Counted from the stretch's first letter, positions 17,569 through 27,951 are shown. The stretch is DNA of 64,000 nucleotides from an uncultured Collinsella sp. (GCA_900549715.1 URPK01000001.1:62001-126000); one strand, 5' to 3'. Translations and numbers: made by a program. Notes: generated by a model from the letters alone, not told the origin.

Positions 17569-17605
17569 AACCACCACAAAGGCGACAGGCACCTTTGTGG
17601 TGGTT
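17569..17605. repeat. Hairpin repeat, CACCTTTGTGGTGGT family
   Basis: The 14-bp arms AACCACCACAAAGG (17569-17582) and CCTTTGTGGTGGTT (17592-17605) form a strong hairpin in the mgtA leader. The same repeat occurs near 56087 and 56950. It lies between the small ORF and the mgtA start. Confidence 0.8.
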
Positions 17606-17626
17606 TTGACGATCGATTCGTGGCGC

Positions 17627-17698
17627 TTATGCGTGTGCGGAATCCTCGCGGCGTGCCGAGGGCGACATGCAGGTTTTTCGACTATGACTGCCTTCCAT
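17627..17698 (-). CDS. Candidate 23-codon leader peptide upstream of mgtA
   Basis: ATG at 17698 follows a perfect Shine-Dalgarno (AAGGAGG) at 6-base spacing. The frame reads MEGSHSRKTCMSPSARREDS and three more residues, then TAA at 17627-17629. It lies in the sense direction between a good promoter (17765-17793) and mgtA, about 140 bases before the mgtA start. In enteric bacteria, mgtA has a proline-rich leader peptide (MgtL). This peptide is not clearly similar, so a shared role is inference. It could instead be a small independent gene. Confidence 0.5.
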   Translation of the reverse strand: MEGSHSRKTCMSPSARREDSAHA

Positions 17699-17764
17699 GG
17701 CACACCTCCTTAAGGCCGGGCGCGGCGCGCTTTGGGTATCTCGTACCCGTTTTAATCCGCCCGT

Positions 17765-17793
17765 ATTTTTGATGAGGGGGTTTGCCGTGTCAA
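17765..17793 (-). promoter_or_regulatory. Candidate promoter of the leader ORF and mgtA
   Basis: On the minus strand, TTGACA (17793-17788) is a perfect -35 box. A 17-base spacer leads to AAAAAT (17770-17765), four of six matches to the -10 consensus. Transcription would start near 17757 and run through the small ORF into mgtA. Confidence 0.6.
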
Positions 17794-17923
17794 CCCCTTT
17801 GTTTGGAAAACCATTGCCCCTGACAAAGCCTTTACAGAATGCTGAGGCCCCAAAGCGCGCCCGCACCGACGCCCTGCCTGCGCTAAACTGGAAGGCACGT
17901 ACGCGATTACGAGAGGAGCCCGC

Positions 17924-18604
17924 ATGGAGGCTTACAAGCAAGAGTTCATCAAGTTCATGGTTGAGTCCGACGTTCTTAAATTCGGCAGCTTTACGCTCAA
18001 GAGCGGCCGTCAGTCCCCGTTCTTTATGAACGCCGGCGCCTATGTGACGGGCTATCAGCTCAAGAAGCTGGGCGAGTATTACGCCCAGGCCATCCACGAT
18101 AACTTTGGCGACGACTTTGACGTGCTGTTTGGACCGGCCTACAAGGGTATTCCGCTGGCCGTCGTGACCGCAATTGCCTACCACGAGCTGTACGGCAAGG
18201 AGGTCAAGTACTGCTGCGATCGCAAGGAGGCCAAGGACCACGGCGCCGACAAGGGCAACCTGCTGGGCTACGAGCCCCAGGACGGCGACCGCGTGGTCAT
18301 GGTCGAGGACGTCACTACCAGCGGTAAGTCCATCGACGAGACTTATCCCAAGGTCAAGGCTGCTGCCGATGTCGAGATCAAGGGCCTCATCGTGTCCCTC
18401 AACCGCATGGAGGTCGGCAAGGGTGGCGTGACCACCGCGCAGAAGGAGATCGAGGCCAAGTACGGTTTCCCCGTCGCGAGCATCGTCTCCATGGCCGAGG
18501 TCGTCGAGACCCTCTACAACCACGAGATCGACGGCAAAGTCGTCATCGACGACGAGCTCAAGACCGCTATCGACGCCTACTACGAGCAGTACGGAGCTCG
18601 TTAG
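17924..18604 (+). CDS. pyrE: Orotate phosphoribosyltransferase
   Basis: A 226-residue enzyme of pyrimidine synthesis: orotate plus PRPP gives OMP. The PRPP-binding motif VVMVEDVTTSGKS spans residues 124-136, and the flexible catalytic loop RKEAKDHG lies at about 100-107. The N-terminal part (FGSFTLKSGRQSPFFMNAGA) matches the orotate-binding region. The start at 17924 has AGAGGAGCCCGC ahead. No other pyr genes lie nearby, so it is transcribed alone. Directly at its stop begins a structured repeat element. Confidence 0.95.
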   Translation: MEAYKQEFIKFMVESDVLKFGSFTLKSGRQSPFFMNAGAYVTGYQLKKLGEYYAQAIHDNFGDDFDVLFGPAYKGIPLAVVTAIAYHELYGKEVKYCCDRKEAKDHGADKGNLLGYEPQDGDRVVMVEDVTTSGKSIDETYPKVKAAADVEIKGLIVSLNRMEVGKGGVTTAQKEIEAKYGFPVASIVSMAEVVETLYNHEIDGKVVIDDELKTAIDAYYEQYGAR

Positions 18605-18834
18605 TTACGGCGTTTTACCAAACGCCGTAACTGCTCGACGCTGCAAACCCGCCAGAGCGGCAATCTGCCTTTCAACTTCGGCGGCATGATCAAAAGATCA
18701 ATGCCGCCTCGTTTCAAGGCACCTTGCTCGCTCTGGCGGGTTTTCGCTGTCGCTACCAAAACATCGGCGTTGTCCTGGTCCAGATGCGGCACTTGGGGAC
18801 GTTCCTTTTCTGCCGACACCTGGGGACACTCCTG
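18604..18834 (+). ncRNA. Structured repeat element, copy 1, at the pyrE 3' end
   Basis: Three stems can be drawn. Stem 1 has 12 bp (18604-18615 with 18620-18631, loop TACC). Outer stem 2 has 15 bp (18645-18659 with 18729-18743). Inner stem 3 pairs GGCGGCAT with ATGCCGCC (18680-18687 with 18701-18708), extended by GATC/GATC around loop AAAA, with one bulged base. TGCTCGACGCTG joins stems 1 and 2. The tail has CACTTGGGGACGTTCC. Copy 2 at 26811 keeps every stem with compensating base changes. It may be a 3'-UTR RNA or a mobile repeat; no known family is recognised. Confidence 0.6.
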
Positions 18835-18837
18835 ATG

Positions 18838-18981
18838 TAGTCGTTGGGGACGTTCTTAAACGACTAATCATTCAAGAACGTCCCCAATGACTACCCGCAA
18901 AATGAGCGTGGATAATCTCCCACTTTGAGCCTGCATCCAGGTCAAAAACGGGAGATTATCCACGCTCGTTATTTGAGTGTC
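18838..18981. repeat. Composite palindromic repeat, copy 2, inverted interior
   Basis: The first palindrome pairs TAGTCGTTGGGGACGTTCTT with its near-complement (18838-18893). The second (about 18899-18970) has the same outer arms as copies 1 and 3 (GTGGATAATCTCCC). Its interior runs in the opposite order: CACTTTGAGCCTG comes first and GTCAAAAACGGG second, while the other copies have CGTTTTTGGCCTG first. The rest of the gap to 19000 holds no gene. Confidence 0.8.
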
Positions 18982-19000
18982 CAATAATCCTCGCTCGTTG

Positions 19001-19855
19001 TTACTTGAGTCCGGGGAGGCGGGTGTAGGGGAACGAGCGCTCTAAGAACTCGGAGCAGCGGGCGTAATCTTTGGCAAAGTAGCTGCTATAGAGCGAATCG
19101 AGTACGTATTGCACGGCGATATGGCTGGCGAATTGCGTGATGCGGTGCGTCATGCTCTCGTGGTCGCTTACCGTGAGATAGGCGGCAAAGCCGGGGTGAA
19201 TGCGGGCACAGTACGGCGTGCCGATGACGATGACCGGGACATGTCGACTGCTAAGGATCGGCAAGATCTCCTTGAGGTTGGGGGCAAGGCCGCTGTAGGA
19301 GATGACGATTGTCACATGGTCGGGACCCGAGGCGAGCGCCGTGCGCACCTGCGCCTCGACGCTGTCGTGGCACGTCGCGCTTTTGCCGGCGGAAAGCAGG
19401 CGATCGCGGAACATTCCCGCTGGATACAGGTTATGCGAGCCCGTGTAGATGTCCACGGTGCCGGCGCGCATGATGAGCTTGGCGGCGTGGTCGAGCTGTG
19501 CAGGGTCGAGCAGCTCCTGCGTTTCGGCCAAGGTGGTCTGGTAGAGCCCCTCCATGCGCTCCATCACCTGCGCAGGGGCGGAGGTGGCATCGAAGGGAAA
19601 GTTGATGTCCACGTCGCGCCGGTTGCCCGCCTCGGTCGCCTGGCGGATGAGCTCGACCTTGAGGTCTTTGAATCCCTCGAGGCCGAGCTTTTTGCAAAAG
19701 CGGTGCACGCTCGCGACCGAAACGTTGGCGCACGCGGCAAATTCCTTAATGGAAAGCCCGCGCACATCCTCGCCCATGGCGAGGGCCGTTCGCCCAAGTT
19801 GTTGCTCGGTGGGGGTGAGGCTTTTGCCCTGCGTGATCTTTCGCCTGATATCCAT
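19001..19855 (-). CDS. RpiR/MurR-family transcriptional regulator
   Basis: A 284-residue regulator with an N-terminal HTH_6 domain (LTPTEQQLGRTALAMGED, then SIKEFAACANVSVASVHRFC) and a C-terminal SIS sugar-phosphate domain (about residues 105-240, with YTGSHNLYPA and IVISYSGLAPN). RpiR proteins sense sugar phosphates and control PTS or sugar-catabolic genes. It lies in the carbohydrate region but is not directly joined to the PTS genes, so its target is unknown. The TAAAC-type operators near 11136-11471 and the GH promoters are candidates only. Confidence 0.9.
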   Translation of the reverse strand: MDIRRKITQGKSLTPTEQQLGRTALAMGEDVRGLSIKEFAACANVSVASVHRFCKKLGLEGFKDLKVELIRQATEAGNRRDVDINFPFDATSAPAQVMERMEGLYQTTLAETQELLDPAQLDHAAKLIMRAGTVDIYTGSHNLYPAGMFRDRLLSAGKSATCHDSVEAQVRTALASGPDHVTIVISYSGLAPNLKEILPILSSRHVPVIVIGTPYCARIHPGFAAYLTVSDHESMTHRITQFASHIAVQYVLDSLYSSYFAKDYARCSEFLERSFPYTRLPGLK

Positions 19856-20021
19856 ATGGCTCCTATGCGTTTGCGTCGCGATAAACCAATCATAGCGATA
19901 AATAAAACGTTCGGCTTGGCTGGGAGTTTTGGTCCGCCGGTCTATGAACGACGGACCGCTCGACGCTGTGCGGGCTCAACATAGGGGCGCTGTCCTTGTT
20001 GGGCCGTTTGCGCCCGGGGCG

Positions 20022-22613
20022 TTACCCGAGCACGCGTACGGGCCCCAAGAGACCGCTGGGCTCGGAGGGCTCGGTCATGCCGAACACGTCGGGGACGGCG
20101 TGGTCGAGGGTGTTGATGATGTCAATCGTGAGCGCGTGCTCACCGGCTAAAAGTGCGGCGGCCTCAAAGCGGTAAGGCGGACAGATGCGGGTGCCGAGGG
20201 ATTTGCCGTCGAGGGTGACGGTTGCGGTCTCAAAGACCTCCCCAAGGTCGATGACAGCGCGGCTGGCCGCTTCGCCCAGGACAAAGGAGGCCTGGTAGCG
20301 GAACGTGCCGGCCTTGCCGGGGAACTCGGCCGAGGAAAGGTCGTGCAGGTCTGCAAGCTCAACAGACTCGCCAAAGGCATCGGTACCAGGGGCAGAGAAG
20401 GCAACCGCCCAGGGCCCGTCGACGCATGTGGCTTCGTCTCCAGCAGTTGCCGCGCCGGCGGAACCTGTAGCCCCAAGGACCACGATGCAGCTCTCGTAGG
20501 GAGCCAGCTCGAGCGTGCCGTCAAAGGCGGCGGGATCGGTGCCGTTGAGCAGGTCGAGGCGCGCGCCTGCAACGGGTATGCCGTCGGCAAGCGCAATCTG
20601 AGTGGAGATACCCTGCCTGGGATGCTCGTTGACGAGCATCAGATAGGTCTCGCCCGCCCGCTCGTAGCGCAGTGCGCGCAGCCAGGGCTGGGACTCGGCA
20701 CAAACCACGGTCTGCATACCGGCGTCGGCAAGCGTGCCTGCGAGCTCGGCGGTTGCCAGGAGCTTGATGCCGGCGACCGCGGCTGCATCCACGGAGGCAA
20801 AGCCCTCGCGGGCTGCAATATCACCGTCGTAGCGCTTGCTCGGCAACTCATCCAGCGCGTACACGGCAACACCTGCGGCTGCGGCGCGCGCGGCAAAGTC
20901 GAGCACGGCTCCGCCGACAAACTCGGCTCCGGGCATCACCAGGCAGCGGTATGCCTGGCCGTTCACGCCAAAGCCGCTACCGTCTGCGGCAATTTCAACG
21001 GCATAGCGCCCTGCGTCCTCAAATGCCTCTGCCGGCACGATGTCAAAGTCGACCTGCGCGCGCATAAGCTCGGAGGCGGCATGCTGCATAAAGTTCGCCT
21101 CGCCTGTCCACTCGGCGTCCGCATGGTAGAGAAGCGCCACCGGGGTCGTTGCGCGCCCGCCGCTCAGCAGGCTCGCCGTACGGTTCATGTAGCTCATGAG
21201 CTGCCCAAAGTGTGCAAACTGGGGGTTTTGGCCATGCGCATAGAAATGCGGCGGGCAGTCCCAGTCGGGGAAGGCGGCCATGCTAAAGGCATGCGGCACA
21301 AACCAATTGACGCCGCGCACCAAAAAATGATCGGCGATCCACTTCATCTCGCGTAGGCCTTCGTGCCATCCAAATGCGCCAAAGACCTCGGCCATGCAGC
21401 GCCCCTGCTTTTTGGGATCGAGGTGTGCTGCCGAGGAGCCCAGCTTGGGCAGCACGTAGTTATAGAACTCGAGGTCCCACACGCCGCGTCCGTAGCTGTG
21501 AAGGCCGCGGTCCATGCCGGGTACCAGCTGGTTGATCACGATGTCGACGCCCGCCATGTCCTGACCGCCCACGGCGCGGAAGTAGTGCCCGGCGCCCACG
21601 CCCAGGCGCGCGTGGCAGTCCTTGTCCTCGATAACGTGGCCGATGTACTGCACGCCGCGCGCGCGGCACCAGTCTCCGAGCTGGTCGCAGAAGCACTCCT
21701 TATAGAGGGTGCTCGCGATGTCCATATAGACGTGGCGTACGTGCGCGCCGGCCGGCTCGCGGTCCCACAGGTGCGGGAGCTCGGCCAGGTAGCGCTCGCC
21801 CAGTGCCGCGCGTAGGCGACGCTCAAGCTCGGCCGACCAGGGTAGGGGCGCGGTGGCCTTGCCGATGAGCGTGTCCGAGATGCCATCGGGGCCCGTGGTG
21901 CCCTTCTCGTTGGCAAATCCGGGCTCATCGGAGAAAAAGCCCAGGATCGTCTTGCCAAACTCATCGCCCAGATGCTCAAAATGCGGCTCGTAGACAGCAT
22001 CGATGAGCTGCGCCACCGAGGTGCGGTCGACCATATTGATGTAGTCCTCGTTGTAGGAGGTCTTGCCGCTCGTGAACATCACGCATGCCTGCGTGAGGCC
22101 CGCAGGTGCATCGAAGACCAGGCGGCTGGGGTTGCCGTCTGCATCGTCGATTACTCGGTAAGCGACGTCGACGGGGCTGCCGTCCTGCATAAATGTCACG
22201 CCGTAGAAGCGCTCCGTTTTGTCGAGCATGTTGGCGAGCGCGATGCTCGCGGCGGACGTGGGGCCCACGATGTCGAACGTGCGGTGCGTGAGCACGATCT
22301 TGCGGAGCTCGGGCACGGCCTCCTTGACGGCGCCGTTGGCAAAGCCCGTGGGGAAGTGCGCGTCGTCCAAGATCCAGAGCTTAAGGCCCAGCTGCTTGCA
22401 CTCGTCAATGACAAAGCGCAAGTTGCGCCACCAGCCCTCGCCGCAAAAATCGGGGTGTGGGCGGCTTTCGAGACAGACCTCGTGGATGTCGGCGCCGGCG
22501 ATCTTCTCCAGATACTCGGCAATGGTCTTATGGCTCTCGCCCTTCATCCACAAAAACGGAAGCACATGGTTGTCGTATGTACCCTCGAGCACCTGCTGAT
22601 AGTGCGCGGTCAT
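20022..22613 (-). CDS. GH106-like glycoside hydrolase (putative rhamnosidase)
   Basis: An 863-residue enzyme. The start at 22613 (MTAHYQQVLEGTYDNHVLPF) has AAGGAGGATCC ahead; longer frames run into the divergent regulator gene. The N-terminal part has a barrel start seen in family GH106 (PF17132) proteins, with HEVCLESRPHPDFCGEGWW and LWILDDAHFPTG. Candidate catalytic Glu residues lie in FFSDEPGF and IGHVIEDKD. The middle is a glutamine-amidotransferase-like domain and the C-terminus a jelly-roll with DLGEVFETATVTLDGK. No signal peptide is seen, so it is probably cytosolic. The rhamnosidase assignment is by architecture; the true substrate is unknown. It is divergent from an AraC regulator. 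Confidence 0.7.
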   Translation of the reverse strand: MTAHYQQVLEGTYDNHVLPFLWMKGESHKTIAEYLEKIAGADIHEVCLESRPHPDFCGEGWWRNLRFVIDECKQLGLKLWILDDAHFPTGFANGAVKEAVPELRKIVLTHRTFDIVGPTSAASIALANMLDKTERFYGVTFMQDGSPVDVAYRVIDDADGNPSRLVFDAPAGLTQACVMFTSGKTSYNEDYINMVDRTSVAQLIDAVYEPHFEHLGDEFGKTILGFFSDEPGFANEKGTTGPDGISDTLIGKATAPLPWSAELERRLRAALGERYLAELPHLWDREPAGAHVRHVYMDIASTLYKECFCDQLGDWCRARGVQYIGHVIEDKDCHARLGVGAGHYFRAVGGQDMAGVDIVINQLVPGMDRGLHSYGRGVWDLEFYNYVLPKLGSSAAHLDPKKQGRCMAEVFGAFGWHEGLREMKWIADHFLVRGVNWFVPHAFSMAAFPDWDCPPHFYAHGQNPQFAHFGQLMSYMNRTASLLSGGRATTPVALLYHADAEWTGEANFMQHAASELMRAQVDFDIVPAEAFEDAGRYAVEIAADGSGFGVNGQAYRCLVMPGAEFVGGAVLDFAARAAAAGVAVYALDELPSKRYDGDIAAREGFASVDAAAVAGIKLLATAELAGTLADAGMQTVVCAESQPWLRALRYERAGETYLMLVNEHPRQGISTQIALADGIPVAGARLDLLNGTDPAAFDGTLELAPYESCIVVLGATGSAGAATAGDEATCVDGPWAVAFSAPGTDAFGESVELADLHDLSSAEFPGKAGTFRYQASFVLGEAASRAVIDLGEVFETATVTLDGKSLGTRICPPYRFEAAALLAGEHALTIDIINTLDHAVPDVFGMTEPSEPSGLLGPVRVLG

Positions 22614-22652
22614 GGATCCTCCTTGGCTCGATCGATCTGCTGCATAGCACAG

Positions 22653-22681
22653 ATTATGGACGCGTCGGCGCGTTCTGCTAA
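22653..22681 (-). promoter_or_regulatory. Candidate GH106-like promoter with operator palindrome in the spacer
   Basis: On the minus strand, TTAGCA (22681-22676), a 17-base spacer and CATAAT (22658-22653) form a good promoter. The spacer carries the inverted repeat ACGCG-N4-CGCGT, a natural spot for a regulator, probably the divergent AraC protein. The site sits 40 bases before the start codon. Confidence 0.55.
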
Positions 22682-22727
22682 TATCTGAATCACGATGAAC
22701 TATGACTAAATCAACGATTGGCAAGCC

Positions 22728-25336
<2,609 letters not shown>

Positions 25337-25398
25337 TCGACAATATGAGTGCCACCGGGGAAAAGCGTTGGGATGGGCTCGCGATTCGAGTCCCCACC

Positions 25399-25427
25399 TT
25401 AGCATTTGAACCATTTGGCACTATAAT
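25399..25427 (+). promoter_or_regulatory. Candidate promoter for the PTS IIA gene
   Basis: TTAGCA (25399-25404), a 17-base spacer and a perfect TATAAT (25422-25427) lie 50 bases before the start. The IIA gene can therefore be transcribed on its own, apart from the GH1 gene. Confidence 0.65.
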
Positions 25428-25476
25428 CACCATAGGCATGCGCACAACGTTGCGCTTAATCAAGAGGAGAAAACGT

Positions 25477-26013
25477 ATGGGTCTGTTTGACATGTTCAAG
25501 AAGAAGGCTGAGCCCGCGACTGCCGCTGCTCCGTCCTCCATCTCTGCTTCTGCCGGCGCCGACGTGCTGTGCTCGCCCGTCAAGGGCAAGGTCATCAAGA
25601 TGGCCGACGTGCCCGATCCCGTCTTTGGCGGCGAGGTCCTGGGCAAGGGCTGCGCCGTGTGGCCCGAGGACGATCTGGTCTACGCTCCCTGCGACGGCAA
25701 GGTGACCGTCACCATGGGTCACGCCGTGGGCCTGCAGTCCGATAGCGGCATCGAGGTTCTGGTGCACGTTGGCGTCGATACCGTCAACATGAACGGCGAC
25801 GGCTTCGAGGGCTTCGTCAAGGCCGACGACGTCGTGAAGGCCGGCCAGCCCATGCTCAAGATCGACCGCGCCAAGATCGCCGCTGCCGGCTACAAGGACT
25901 GCGTCGTCGTTGCTGTGTCCAACACCGCCGAGTTTGCCGATGTCGAACTCGCCGTCGAGGCCGACTCCGCTGTCGCCGCCGGTGACGCCATCGTTAAGGT
26001 CGTCCGCAAGTAA
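25477..26013 (+). CDS. PTS glucose/beta-glucoside-type IIA protein
   Basis: A 179-residue soluble IIA of the Crr/BglF type. The start at 25477 (MGLFDMFKKK) follows AAGAGGAGAAAACGT. A short Ala/Ser-rich linker leads into the domain (LCSPVKGKVI). The two active-site histidines, His82 (MGHAVGL) and His97 (LVHVGVDT), are 15 residues apart, as His75 and His90 are in E. coli IIAGlc. It carries phosphate from HPr to a IIB domain, most likely that of the EIIBC at 11578, which has no IIA of its own. A strong terminator follows. Confidence 0.93.
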   Translation: MGLFDMFKKKAEPATAAAPSSISASAGADVLCSPVKGKVIKMADVPDPVFGGEVLGKGCAVWPEDDLVYAPCDGKVTVTMGHAVGLQSDSGIEVLVHVGVDTVNMNGDGFEGFVKADDVVKAGQPMLKIDRAKIAAAGYKDCVVVAVSNTAEFADVELAVEADSAVAAGDAIVKVVRK

Positions 26014-26039
26014 ACTGCGGCATCCAAAGGATGTGCAAG

Positions 26040-26068
26040 GGTGGTCGGGTTTTCCGGCCACCTTTTTT
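26040..26068 (+). terminator. Intrinsic terminator after the PTS IIA gene
   Basis: GGTGGTCGG (26040-26048) pairs with CCGGCCACC (26054-26062), one G.U, followed by six T. It lies 27 bases past the stop. A textbook terminator. Confidence 0.9.
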
Positions 26069-26249
26069 ATTGCACCGCGGGGAAGCGTTTTATTGCACGT
26101 TGGGCGGGCTTGCAAACCGTTCGGACGCTAAAACGAACCGACCGCGCCTTCGCGTTGCCGAGGGCGTTCATAAGTGGATAGTATGGGCTTACTTATTACA
26201 ACGTGCGCCGCGTCCGGGAAGCGCGGTGCCGCTCATTGGGAGGAACAAC

Positions 26250-26807
26250 ATGAAAAAGAAGCTGCTGCTTGCGCCCCTCATGGCCGTCTTGGTTGCATGC
26301 GTGGTCGTGCTTTCCGGCTGTGGAGGTCCTTCGGTTGAGGAGCTCATCACCGAGGATCTTACGACGCAGTTTGACGAGGTCAAAAACGGTGGCGACGACT
26401 TCCTCTCTGGTCTGGAGGAGGCTTCGGGCGACGAGTTCGAGCAGCTGGGTATCGATCCCAAGGAGTATGCCAAGACCTATCTCGAGGGCTTTGACTACAA
26501 GATCGGCGACGTGACGGTCGACGAGGACAAGGGTGTCGCGACCGCCGAGGTTTCTATCACATGCAAGTCTATGAACAAGATCGTCGAGGACTTCTCCACC
26601 CAGTATCAGGAGAAGGTCGCTGCGCTTGACACGGTTCCTTCCGATGACGAGCTGTACAAGATGGCCGGTCAGGTTATGGTCGATGTGACCAAGGCCACCG
26701 AGCCCAGGAAGACCACGGTTATCTTCAAGTACACCTGCAACGACGACGGCGAGTGGTCTGCCGACGACTCCGTCAACTCCGAGATGATGGATGCAATGCT
26801 GAGCTAG
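26250..26807 (+). CDS. Lipoprotein of unknown function
   Basis: A 185-residue lipoprotein. The start at 26250 (MKKKLLLAPLMAVLVACVVV) has GGGAGGAACAAC ahead. Lipobox LSGC gives Cys24 as lipidation site. The mature part is acidic and mostly alpha-helical, with a central DVTVDEDKGVATAEV strand pair. It resembles DUF5105-type or small stress lipoproteins in shape, but no family is recognised for certain. It stands alone, and a structured repeat element begins four bases after its stop. Confidence 0.8.
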   Translation: MKKKLLLAPLMAVLVACVVVLSGCGGPSVEELITEDLTTQFDEVKNGGDDFLSGLEEASGDEFEQLGIDPKEYAKTYLEGFDYKIGDVTVDEDKGVATAEVSITCKSMNKIVEDFSTQYQEKVAALDTVPSDDELYKMAGQVMVDVTKATEPRKTTVIFKYTCNDDGEWSADDSVNSEMMDAMLS

Positions 26808-26810
26808 TTC

Positions 26811-27050
26811 GTTGCGGCGTTTTACCAAACGCCGCAACTGCTCGACGCTGCGCGGGCACCAGAGCGACAACTTGTCATTCAAAGAGGACGGCATGACCAG
26901 AAGGTCTATGCCGTCCTCTTTTCATGCCAATTTGTTCGCTCTGGTGCCCGCTCGCTGTCCGCCCTCTACCTGCGGCGTTGCCATGGTAGTCATTGGGGCG
27001 GCACTTGGGGACGTTCCTTTTCTGCCGGCAGTTGGGGACGCTCCTTGCGC
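26811..27050 (+). ncRNA. Structured repeat element, copy 2, at the lipoprotein 3' end
   Basis: Same layout as the element at 18604. Stem 1 has 12 bp (26811-26822 with 26827-26838, loop TACC). The linker TGCTCGACGCTG is identical. Outer stem 2 has 15 bp (26852-26866 with 26937-26951). Inner stem 3 has 12 bp (26883-26894 with 26908-26919), extended by GACC/GGTC, with one bulged base. Against copy 1, all three stems differ by paired changes. The tail again holds CACTTGGGGACGTTCC and a second TTGGGGACGCTCC. Confidence 0.6.
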
Positions 27051-27132
27051 CAGCGTTGCATCGAATGCTCGGGAAAATACGAGCCGGTATTTGGCCGAAT
27101 AGCGGGTCGCGGTTTCCGGATGGGTTGGGTTG

Positions 27133-27242
27133 CGGAAAGTGCGACCCGGAATATTGCTCTGAAACGGGATGCCGATTCCCCGACAAGGCTCAACCGGAAA
27201 GCGCATCCCATTCTGAGGCGGCAAAACGGGATGCGCTTTCCG
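27133..27242. repeat. CGGAAAGCGCATCCC repeat family, cluster
   Basis: CGGAAAGCGCATCCC (27195-27209) and its complement (27228-27242) form a 15-bp hairpin. A variant, CGGAAAGTGCGACCC, lies at 27133-27147. The same unit returns at 48701. The region lies between the lipoprotein and HAD genes and carries no gene. Confidence 0.75.
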
Positions 27243-27282
27243 CGCGACAGAATCTATGCAGCCGTGTTGAGCGACAGCCCCG

Positions 27283-27951
27283 CTACTCGCCCAGAATCAG
27301 CGCCGCGAGCTCGTCCTGGGTGTCCACCACGTAGTCGGCGCCGGCGGCCTCCAGCTCTGCGCGGCCGCGGAAGCCCCAGGTGACACCGGCGCTCTTGAGG
27401 CCGGCATTGTGACCGGTCAGGATATCGACATTGGAATCGCCTACATAGAGTGTGGTTGCCGGATCGGCGCCTAGCTCTTTCATCACATGCAGCGTAACAG
27501 GCGCCTCGGGCTTGGGGGGAAACGCATCGACACGGCCCTGTACCAGCGCAAAGCGCTCGGAACCAAAATACTTCTCAATAAGCGGAGCCGCCGAGACGTG
27601 GTCCTTGTTGGTGAGCACGGCAAGCTGAACGCCCGCGGCGCGTAGGCGGTCGAGCATCTCGATCGTGCCGGCATAGGGGGCGGTGTGGTCCTCCTTGTGC
27701 TCGCCGTAGTAAGCCCTAAACTCGGCAAGCGTCTGCTCAAACATGCGACCGTCACCCGCATATTCGGCAGGCATAAAACGCTCAACCAGCTTGAGCATGC
27801 CGTTTCCCACCTTGTAGCGGTACTCGTCTACGGCAAACGTGGGCCAGCCGTGCATCTCGCAGGTATGGTTGCCGGCGGCCGCCAGGTCCTCGAGCGTGTT
27901 GAGAATGGTGCCGTCCAGGTCAAAGATCACATGGGAAAAAGCTGCTGCCAT
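27283..27951 (-). CDS. HAD-family phosphatase, phosphoglycolate phosphatase-like
   Basis: A 222-residue HAD hydrolase. The start at 27951 (MAAAFSHVIFDLDGTILNT) has AGGAGCACCC ahead. Motif I is DLDGT with two catalytic Asp, motif II is LAVLTNKD, motif III is Lys in FPPKPEAP, and motif IV is YVGDSNVD. The helical cap between motifs I and II makes it a C1-cap enzyme like phosphoglycolate phosphatase (Gph). The true substrate cannot be told from sequence. It lies downstream of hypE with a 105-bp gap and may be transcribed apart. Confidence 0.88.
   Translation of the reverse strand: MAAAFSHVIFDLDGTILNTLEDLAAAGNHTCEMHGWPTFAVDEYRYKVGNGMLKLVERFMPAEYAGDGRMFEQTLAEFRAYYGEHKEDHTAPYAGTIEMLDRLRAAGVQLAVLTNKDHVSAAPLIEKYFGSERFALVQGRVDAFPPKPEAPVTLHVMKELGADPATTLYVGDSNVDILTGHNAGLKSAGVTWGFRGRAELEAAGADYVVDTQDELAALILGE

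Noticed and set aside
17488..17760. M-box magnesium riboswitch in the mgtA leader
   Set aside because: I could not find the conserved M-box core or its stems; the leader holds the small ORF and a repeat hairpin instead.
18604..18631. Stem GTTACGG...CCGTAAC as an integron attC site
   Set aside because: attC sites have the RYYYAAC box on the left and GTTRRRY on the right; here the order is reversed, and no integrase or cassette array is seen.
19957..20020. A third copy of the structured element (GCTCGACGCTG with GCGGGC)
   Set aside because: Only the linker and a short stem match; the outer and inner stems cannot be drawn, so it may be chance or a worn remnant.
25375..25402. tRNA T-arm-like run GATTCGAGTCCCC
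   Set aside because: The arms beside TTCGAGT do not pair and no acceptor, D or anticodon arm fits upstream.
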